Origin: Casuarius casuarius
Taxonomy: Eukaryota; Chordata; Aves; Casuariiformes; Casuariidae
Length of the DNA stretch: 64,000 nucleotides
Assembly (NCBI GenBank): GCA_003342895.1
Contig: PTFA01000340.1
Location: 820,665-884,664 of the forward strand
Direction: 5' to 3'
A program made the position numbers and the translations under genes. Under the pieces are notes generated by a model that was not told where the DNA came from, searched no databases, and worked only from the letters and a program-made list of their open reading frames with translations. Shown here piece after piece: positions 56,578 through 64,000 of the stretch; position 1 is the stretch's first letter; every line of letters begins with the position of its first letter.

Positions 56578-58740
56578 GTTGTCTCCCCAGCTGGAGCAGA
56601 GGCCCCAAGGAAGCAGGTCTCTCACTGCCGGCACCACTCGTTGCCCTGAGTTGATCTGCAGGAGCACTCTGGTCATTTAGTGCCTCCAGGATGAGATGAT
56701 TTCAAGGGCTGACAGACTCATGCCTGATCTGCTACTGTCTGGCTGCCAGCAGATGTTACTGAAATAAAACCTCACCTCAGGAAGGAAATTTCTAACTCTT
56801 CCTCAGACCCTCTTTGTGTGGCTCAGCTTATTTATAAGCACGGAGGTGTGAAAACTCCTCACACTCTGTTCTGTTTTACTCATTTCTTTGTAGTTCTTAG
56901 GGGGAAAGAAAGAAAGGAAAAAAAAAGACCACATGATCAGACAAGAATGACGGAGTGAAACCTGAAAAAGCACCAAGTTATCCATATCCAGGTGCTGCTC
57001 AACAAGGGGATGGGGCTTGAGGCTCATGCAGGGAATGGCTATGGTTTGCACCTTTCGCTGCATTTAACTTTCCCGCATTTTAGTGACATGTTCCTCTCTG
57101 CCAGAGCCAAATGGGGCTTTGCAAGGGGGACAGTAAGAGGCAACTTGGAGGTGGCAGAACAGGCCGGGAGGGACTGGGGGCAAGAGGAATGCCTCCAGCG
57201 GGCTCAGGGACCAGGGAGGCCCCTCCTGCCCAGCTGCTGGAGCCCAGCCCAGCCCCTGGGGACTGGAGGTCTCTCTGTCTCAGGCTGATGGACGTGCCAG
57301 CTACTTCCCCGTTTGCAAGTTCAATGAGTAGCGAGGCTCGCCGTGTATTCCAGAGACACACACTCATGCACTAAGGACACTAACGCAGCTAAGCAAACTG
57401 CCACAGACAGGGCACTGCCTGTAACAACACCCACATATAAGACTACCAGAACTCACATAAAACCCAGGTACAGATAGCCAAATCCCATTCCTCCTCTGCA
57501 GCTGACTGGGATTGAAGTTCACTAGTGAAAACACACACGCCCTCACTCTCTAGATCCATAAGCACCCCACNCTCATGAATCCTGCGAATATCAGCATGCA
57601 CTCTCAGGCTGCCTAATATCCCTGCCCAGACCCTGGGCCTCCTACTCATAGCTAGCTTGAGGATTTCCAGTGAATAACATGCTTATCTCCACGCACACCG
57701 GGTTAGTGAAAAATATAAACACTCCACTCTCCCCAGGTGCTGGCATCCAGACACACGGGTCCTATGACCCATGGTTCTTCCAGCTGCTGATGCTGAGACC
57801 CTCACTTTCTCCAGTTGCTGGCACCACAGACACAGGGGCCATCATTGCTTGAGGTCTGACTTCAGCCGCTGGCACCTAGACCTTGCAGCACTCACACATA
57901 GGATAGAGAGTGAGACTACACAGAAGGCCAGTTAAGAAAGGGGTTAATAAGAAGATGGGATTGACTGCAGTGATCAGGCACGGGGCTCAGTCAGACAAGC
58001 AGACTGATCAATGGCTGGTCACACACGACTGTCCCTTTTTGGCCCACTTCTCTATTCCCCCCACTCCTTCCTTCCCAATCCCCTTCCCTAAACATTCCTT
58101 AATTAGCTTTGCGTAGTCCCACAGGCCCCCCTCAAATACCTAGAATCCTCATTTTTGTCTTGTTTCCCCCTTCCTTATCAGCTACAAAGTCCAGGTCGGC
58201 CCTCTCCAAAGCTCTGTCTGTAGTTTCTTAATGGCCCATCAATTAGTGGCTGAAGAGTTTTGGCCTTTTCATCATTTCCATTATTGCTTGTCTATCTGGT
58301 TTGTGTCTCTCTGTTTTGTTTATCGCTTTCTGTTTTACTTATTATCCCCTTTGACTGAAGAAGTTCTTGATCCGATAATGTTTACAAAGAAGATGCTCTC
58401 ATATTTCACATACCTCACAGTTTCACAATTAGCAGACCTTCAAGTGGTGGGACCTCAGGACATTTTAATGAAATGACATCAGCACTGGTTTGCACAGAAA
58501 TGCATCCAGACTACCTAGGATAAATATATTTGTTAGCATGGATATTCATGGAGAACAGACTCAAAAGAATTCAAACACAAAGCAAGTGCCCTTATTAGAG
58601 GGAATAAATTTTCCTAGGCAGGTGGTGGTTCCTTACCAGCCTAGAGCTTCTTTGCACTTTGATCCTCAAGCATAAATGAATAACAACTGACTTGGCTTCA
58701 TCCAACAGTCAGTTAAGTATTATACAAATGCCTACACACC
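56578..58740. other. Region upstream of gene D
   Basis: It contains a stretch rich in CACACAC/GGCACC-type words at 57.35-57.9 kb and a pyrimidine-rich stretch at 58.02-58.2 kb. The gene D promoter should lie here, but no TATA box or CpG island is evident. Confidence 0.4.
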
Positions 58741-58844
58741 ACAGCATTTCCTTATTTTATTACAATANCTTTTTTTGCCTTATAATTCTGGTTGTCTTCT
58801 GCTGAATTTCAATTAAGGAAGATATCTATTAATAAATAAAAATT

Positions 58845-58895
58845 TATTAGTACTATACTGCTGTTAATATATTATATTAATATTAATAATAGGTA
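58845..58895. repeat. AT-rich low-complexity tract
   Basis: Almost only A and T with TTAATA-like repeats, in the decayed intron of unit E. Confidence 0.7.
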
Positions 58896-59091
58896 GTCTA
58901 CCTGACAGAGGCATTCCTTTGATCTCCCTGTTCTAGTCAGATTGCCTTTTGCTATGCTCCTTTTAAACTTACTGACATTTCTACTAATGACATAATATGG
59001 CATGGATATTGCCTGTAAGTTAAAGATTTCTTTGCCAGAGAAATTAGGAAAAGTGTTGCCAGCAGGTTGAAAGAAGTGATCTTTCCCCCTC

Positions 59092-59513
59092 ACTGAGCCT
59101 TGGGGAAGCCACACTTGGAGTGCTGGGTCCAGTTCTGGGCTCCCCAGTACAAGAGAGACATGGAGCTATGGGAGTGAGTCCAGCGAAGGGCTACTAAGAA
59201 GATTAAGGGACTACAGAATACCTCATATGAGGAAAGGCTGAGAGCGCTGGGACTGTTTAGCCTGGCAATGGGCACAGACTGAAACACAGGAAATTCCATC
59301 TGAATCTAAGAAAAACTTTCACTGCAAGGGTAACAGAGCACTGGAACAGGTTTGTCCAGAGAGGTTTTGGAGTCTCCACTCTTGGAGATACTCAAAAGCT
59401 GTCTGGACACGGTCCTGGGCAATGTGCCCTAAGTGACCCTGCTTGAGCAGGGGTGTTGGACTGGATGATCTCCAGAGATCCCTTCTAACCTCAACTGATC
59501 TGTGATTCTGTGA
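59092..59513 (+). mobile_element. CR1 LINE fragment, 5'-truncated with internal deletion
   Basis: It shows recognisable CR1 3' landmarks in order: GGAAGCCACACTTGGAGT, TATGAGGAAAGGCTGAGAG, TTTAGCCTGG, GCACTGGAACAGG, TTGGACTGGATGATCTCCAG, and the terminal TGTGATTCTGTGA. It lies in sense on the plus strand, opposite to the gene cluster, inside what was an intron of unit E. CR1 is the dominant LINE of birds and other sauropsids. Confidence 0.9.
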
Positions 59514-59958
59514 AACAGGAGAATCATCGTTGCAAATAAGTGTGTCAATTCCCTGACATCCATCCAGAGCCATATTTAAGGATTTGGGTTTGCCAGACAT
59601 AAGAGATGAAAGCCTGGGACAGATATGTATCTGCTGAGGGTGTTTTTAACTGGAATACAACGTTATCCAAATTGTCAGCGATAATTAATTTTCAAGGTGG
59701 TGGCAGCAAACACTCTACCAATTTGCACGTGCATCGCTCAAGCCTAGCAGTGTCTCGGCCCTGAGTGGTAGCAATCAAACAAGCAGTTTCCATTCATATT
59801 TGTTGAGCCTAGGACAAAGCAGTTACTCATCTGTTTTCCTAAGCTCAGTCACAACATCCAGATACTCCCAGTGAGTCCATCCTTTATATGGCTTTACATA
59901 TTAGGAGAACCAGAAGCTGCAGGGGCAGCAGGTGAAACACATGAGCAAACCCACTCAC

Positions 59959-60062
59959 AGAGGTGCCCTTGGCAGCAGAAGAACAGCAGCAGTAGGAGTA
60001 AGGTGAAACACAATCTCCAGCAGTGTAGGAGGGGAATAAAATCATTTTCTTCTCCCATTCCT
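59959..60062 (-). pseudogene. Decayed transmembrane exon of another C/D-type copy (unit E)
   Basis: The frame stays open through NDFIPLLHCW and the hydrophobic FTLLLLLLFFCCQGHL, then a phase-1 GTGAGT donor as in genes C and D. The FCC-x-x-HL end matches gene C. The upstream border is unclear (a C-run on the plus strand), and the cytoplasmic exon expected at about 58.8 kb has lost its acceptor AG, so the copy looks dead. Confidence 0.55.
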
Positions 60063-62038
60063 CCCCCCCCCCAGAACAACTGGAAGAAAAGGAAGAGTGC
60101 TTGTTTCAGAAAGAATTATCAGCATCACATTTTTAATGAGAGGTTCTTCCTGTTTGCAGGATTGTTCTCATGCTCCATTTAAGCAGGTGAATCCCCCTCC
60201 TACTAAGAGCATCTGGTCCAGGAAAGCTCTGATACGTGAAGCCCGAGGTTCCAAAGATCAAATTCCAGAGTCCTACAGGTTTTCCTAAGCACAGATATGA
60301 CAAGAGGTATTCACAAATATTTCTTCAGCTCCACTCATGCGCAGGAAATTTCCTTAGTACTACCAGGTGATCCAACTGGCATGGCAGTGGTGTTTCTCTT
60401 CCACAGAGGGGCAACATTATTTTCTACTGGTTACAACACAGGCAAGTCAAAAAATCAGATTTCCACTGGCACACTTAAGATATTTTCCCAAAAGTCTCAA
60501 GTGTCCTGACACATTTTTACCTCTTCTGCCTTTGTTAAAATTGAGATGCTCCAAAGGTGGGCTTGGAGATACTTTTAACATGAGAAAAGTACATTTTCCA
60601 GACTCTTAACACTCCTAGTTTTTCCCTACTAGCTATTAGCCCACTTTCTCCCAACCTGTTCATGACCAGCTGCCTGCAGCAGTTCAGCCTGGCAGATGAG
60701 GATGCTGCAAAGTCTTGAGTGTGACAAGGGACCTGTGAGCAAATTTGCCCCCAGAGCTGAGCTCTTGCTGCGTAAGCAGCAAGGAGCAATGCAAGGTAGG
60801 ACATGCAGAGCTCTCTAAACCTGCACACGGCTCCCCCCAGAGTAGCTGCTTCCTAAACTTAGGGTTCATATACTTATTTCGGTTATTTAGGGGATGAAGA
60901 GGCAGGTTTGCTGCTACGAATGCAGTAACTGGGTTATTTCACTTTGCCAGAGCCAGCAGAGCCATTTCTTTTTTCTTTCTATGACAGATGGCAGCAGAGC
61001 TGCAAAGTGAACTGCCTGTTTACCGTGATCAATGCCAATAACAACAACAAAAATCCAGAAGAAGGGAGATGCTAATTAGTATGTTTTTAAATGCAAGTTA
61101 GGGGTATAAAACTCTCCCTTTTCACATTCATCACCAAGCACAACACACCGTCATCTAAAGGAGTTCAAGAAAGCATGAAGCAGAATAGACAGACAATGGG
61201 AATTTTAAGGGAATTTTGTAATTTAGTGCCAAAATGCGATTGTGCAGTCAAAGGATTCCCACTTCACTCCAGGAGCCTGTTCTGCCAAAAAATCAAAGCC
61301 AGACAGCACAAATGAACTGTCCTGCTGGATGGGCTAATTCCCCCTCCACTGATCTTACCTGAAATTTTTATCAGCAAGGACTTGAAATATCCTTCTTTAG
61401 CCCATTGAGCTACAGATTTGTCTTCTGTTGTTCTCTCGGAGAAGGTTATAAGCAGCCTTGACCTTTCTCACACCTGTGCACCAATGAACAGTAAATAATG
61501 CAAGGCTTCTGGGGGCGGGCAGGCAAGCAGGCACACACACATGCACACACAAAAAAATCTCTCAGTAGGAAGAAAAAATATTCCACCTTGTCAGCAGGAA
61601 GCTCTCACACCAGTGCTTTAATCTTGCAGAAGCCAGCAGAGCCATTTATTGCAGTCTGCATGACACCCTCAAACTGCCTGACTTCATGTCAAAGCTCCAT
61701 TGCCCACAGGTGAGGGAGAGATATCCGAGCCCAGGCTCCCTCCTTCCTGCCTGGTATGTGGCCAGGGCCGTCAGGGCATTGCTCCTGAGCACTGTGTCAC
61801 CCTCACTTATTGGCTTCAATGTTTATTGGGAATAAACCCAGGAGGGATGCAGGCACAAAGCATCCAATATTTGTATATTCACGAGCAGGTCAGGGTTTGT
61901 GAGCAGCTACTCTTATTTTACATTTATTACTCAGAAACTCTCAATAGCTAACTCAGCCTAATTCCAATGGTCCGTAAGGCATTATCTAGCTGTCTCTGTG
62001 TCAAAGTGACTTCTTATTCTTACAGCACATCTTCTTAC

Positions 62039-62073
62039 TTCATGATTCTTATCTTCTTTGAGTAACTGCATCT
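62039..62073 (-). CDS. Small cytoplasmic exon of a further C/D-type copy (unit F, partial)
   Basis: 35 nt between acceptor CTTTCAG and donor GTAAGA. It reads RMQLLKEDKNHE and has the same 2-modulo-3 length and flanking sequence as the 36.04-36.08 kb exon of gene C. The transmembrane region expected at about 62.8 kb is not clearly hydrophobic, and V and signal exons would lie beyond the window, so the copy may be intact, divergent or decayed. Confidence 0.4.
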
Positions 62074-63379
62074 CTGAAAGATTTTTTNAAAAACCTATTA
62101 GTATTTGACAGTCACAGTAAATGATCTGCACAGAGATATTCCCCATCTCTTAGCACTAGAGAACAGGAGTTATGCAGTGTTTCCTGGAGCCTGATAAGAC
62201 TTCAGAACTTGCCTTTGAGTGATGTGGACTTTATCTTGAAGTTTCCTTGGGTATTTCCTTGGATTTAGAAACATAAAATGTTGTTTCACTATAAGAGCTT
62301 CAGTTCCCCAGCAAATCCAGCCCAAAAAGCTTTTAAGGTGATAGTTTGAAATATGTGACAGCTGGAAGCTTTGCAGGGCGTCTCTCCCTCTTTCCCTCCA
62401 TTTTAACTGAAACATCCTGAAGCAACTCCCTTACTTTTACAGGATCCGTCCTNGCACAAAATGTGTTTGCATCACAAAATGCATTTGCTTTACAGAAGTG
62501 TCGCAACATCCCAATCCTGAGCATAGCACTCAAAGGTGCACATTATGTGTCAGCCTGTTTTGGAAAGATGGCTGTAACAGTCATGTTGCAGAAGTTCTCA
62601 TACACATAAAGTCTTTCTCTGTCCCAGGAGATCTGCTGCCCTGTATGTGGGGTCCTCTAGCACATCTGAGAGTTGGCTACTTCAGAGAGAATGGCTAGGA
62701 TTGAGGGGCAGGTCTTCGTCCTTTCTGCAGTCCTCTCACAGCCACCAATGTTCTCACAAAAAATCTTTCAGAAGCAGAATTTGCAACTGCAGCGGATGGC
62801 AGATGAGCTCATCCTCACCTCTGCCACCTGCAGCAGCCTCCACAGAGACGCAGAAAATCCCCTATTATTTTTCCAGTGTTGACATTAGAAAGAAACATCC
62901 TCCCCAGCCTCCATAGCTTCATAGTTCTTTATAAAGACAAAGTTATAAAGATAAAAGTTTTCCATAAAAGATCCTTTTGTTCACAGAGCTGTCTGTGCTC
63001 TCAGGAAGCAATGCAGGAAGGTGCCCAACATCAACTACCAACCGAAAAAGAGCATCTTCATCGGAAAAGCCTGAGCATCCATTTCTGTTACCAAACTGCA
63101 TGTCCAGGTAGCTATGAGACCTTTGCTTCATTCTGTGGGCTCCTGTGCTGTGTGCAAGCTGTCATGCAAAGGCTATTTTAGAGATATGATTAATCACTGC
63201 AAACCCTGTGAGATACAGGTCCAGAAAGCTGACAGAACATCCATATTCTCCCCCAAGATGTAACCTTGGCACTCCATAGATCTACTGAAAACCCAGGAAC
63301 AAGATACNTAATTGCTAAAGGTTTCATTGAGCCCCTAAAACATCCCTACCGTCTCCCTCTCTCCCGCCGCAGCCACCAG

Positions 63380-64000
63380 CGTAAGAGATATCGACCTTAT
63401 CACTGGCAGAAATACTAAAAGCAGTTTACAGTACATCTTTACAGTACATCTTTATCCTTCTCCGACGACTCCAAAATGCTAGCCTGCCTTTTCTCAGCCT
63501 TTACAAAACCAGCCACAGAGCGACACAGGAGCTGCTTGAGAAACACCAATCTGATGGGTAAAACCACTGAGCAGCCCCGACCATGGCAGGGAGCTGCAGG
63601 TGGGTTTTCTCCAGAACTGAGCTCTTGTGGGGCACCAGAGCCACGAGCAGGAAATGGCCATAGCCGGACGAGGTTTGTGCACGAGTCCACGTGCGAGAGA
63701 GTTTGTCCTTGAGGACCCGCGTCATGTCAGGGGAGCCGCCTGGCACTTCCATCCTGGCCCTGTCCCTCTCGTTGCCCCAAAAGACAGCTGCAAGAGAAAG
63801 CTCTGCACAGAACCCAAAGCAGCGTTTTACCAGGCAGAGGAGCCACCTGATTCCTGACCAGCCCCTTCTGCCGGCCGCAGCACAGCTGCCATCGCCCACG
63901 GCTTTCCACGGGGCTCGGCGCAGCGCCCCGCCCCGCTCCGCTCCCGGCAGCCCCGGCGGCACGGGCAGCCGCTCCCCGCCCCTGAGGCATTGCCACACAG
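63380..64000. promoter_or_regulatory. GC-rich edge, possible start of a CpG island
   Basis: GC and CpG content rise sharply over the last about 150 bp (GCGCCCCGCCCCGCTCCG). It may be the promoter of unit F or of a neighbouring gene. It is cut by the window edge. Confidence 0.35.

Noticed and set aside
57350..58240. Possible LTR or endogenous-retrovirus remnant
   Set aside because: The texture (CA-rich, then pyrimidine-rich) is suggestive, but I found no paired LTR, primer-binding site, target-site duplication or retroviral frame.
60535..60828. Signal-peptide-like frame (hydrophobic start, then polar)
   Set aside because: It has no homology to the CWTLCSILLL signal exons, no fitting donor, and no V exon in phase.
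62700..62880. Transmembrane exon of unit F
   Set aside because: The flanking sequence resembles the gene D transmembrane intron border, but the translated frames are not hydrophobic and contain stops.

Overview
This is vertebrate genomic DNA, not microbial. Coding sequence is cut into short exons with GT-AG borders, two GC/CpG-rich stretches look like island promoters, and there is a truncated CR1 retrotransposon at about 59.09-59.51 kb. CR1 together with sparse mobile elements points to a bird (another sauropsid is possible). All recognisable coding units lie on the minus strand and form one tandem cluster of immunoglobulin-superfamily genes of the CD2/SLAM/HEPACAM type. Gene models here were built by hand from reading frame, splice sites and intron phase. 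All four complete models give an open frame whose total length divides by three.

Left half (4.5-26.4 kb): two paralogous genes, A (4528-11727, 393 aa) and B (20527-26362, 407 aa). Each encodes a short signal peptide, an IgV-like domain lacking the canonical B-F disulfide, a cysteine-bearing IgC2-like domain, and then five consecutive exons that each encode one hydrophobic membrane-spanning segment. Every internal intron is phase 1, and the exon lengths of A and B are nearly identical. The topology (Ig ectodomain plus five membrane passes) recalls CD47, but CD47 has only one Ig domain. The ectodomain instead looks like the CD2/SLAM family. I know of no described family with this exact architecture and consider it the main candidate novelty. 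Gene A probably starts in a CpG island at about 15.7-16.3 kb.

Right half (34.6-64 kb): two further genes, C (34597-39895, 294 aa) and D (51090-56577, 234 aa). Each encodes a signal peptide, a single IgV-like domain, one transmembrane segment, a small cytoplasmic exon and a tyrosine-containing tail. C carries two ITIM/ITSM-like tyrosines. D has a YANV motif and a second candidate terminal exon with its own polyadenylation signal. Over 351 bp the V exons of C and D differ at only 7 called bases, while their signal, transmembrane and tail exons are diverged, which suggests gene conversion. Between and beside C and D lie relics of further copies: three decayed signal-peptide exons at about 3.1-3.2 kb spacing (42.9, 46.0, 49.2 kb), a duplicated intron block (45.4/55.6 kb), a decayed transmembrane exon (about 60.0 kb) whose downstream intron received the CR1, and a phase-correct cytoplasmic exon (62.05 kb) from yet another copy that may extend past the right edge.

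The natural reading is an actively duplicating leukocyte-receptor-like cluster that holds both multi-pass Ig proteins and single-pass inhibitory/adaptor-type receptors with related V domains. CD2/SLAM-family proteins commonly bind each other, so receptor-ligand pairing within the cluster is plausible but is inference only. The remaining sequence is intronic or intergenic, and I see no RNA genes, CRISPR arrays or intact mobile elements in it.
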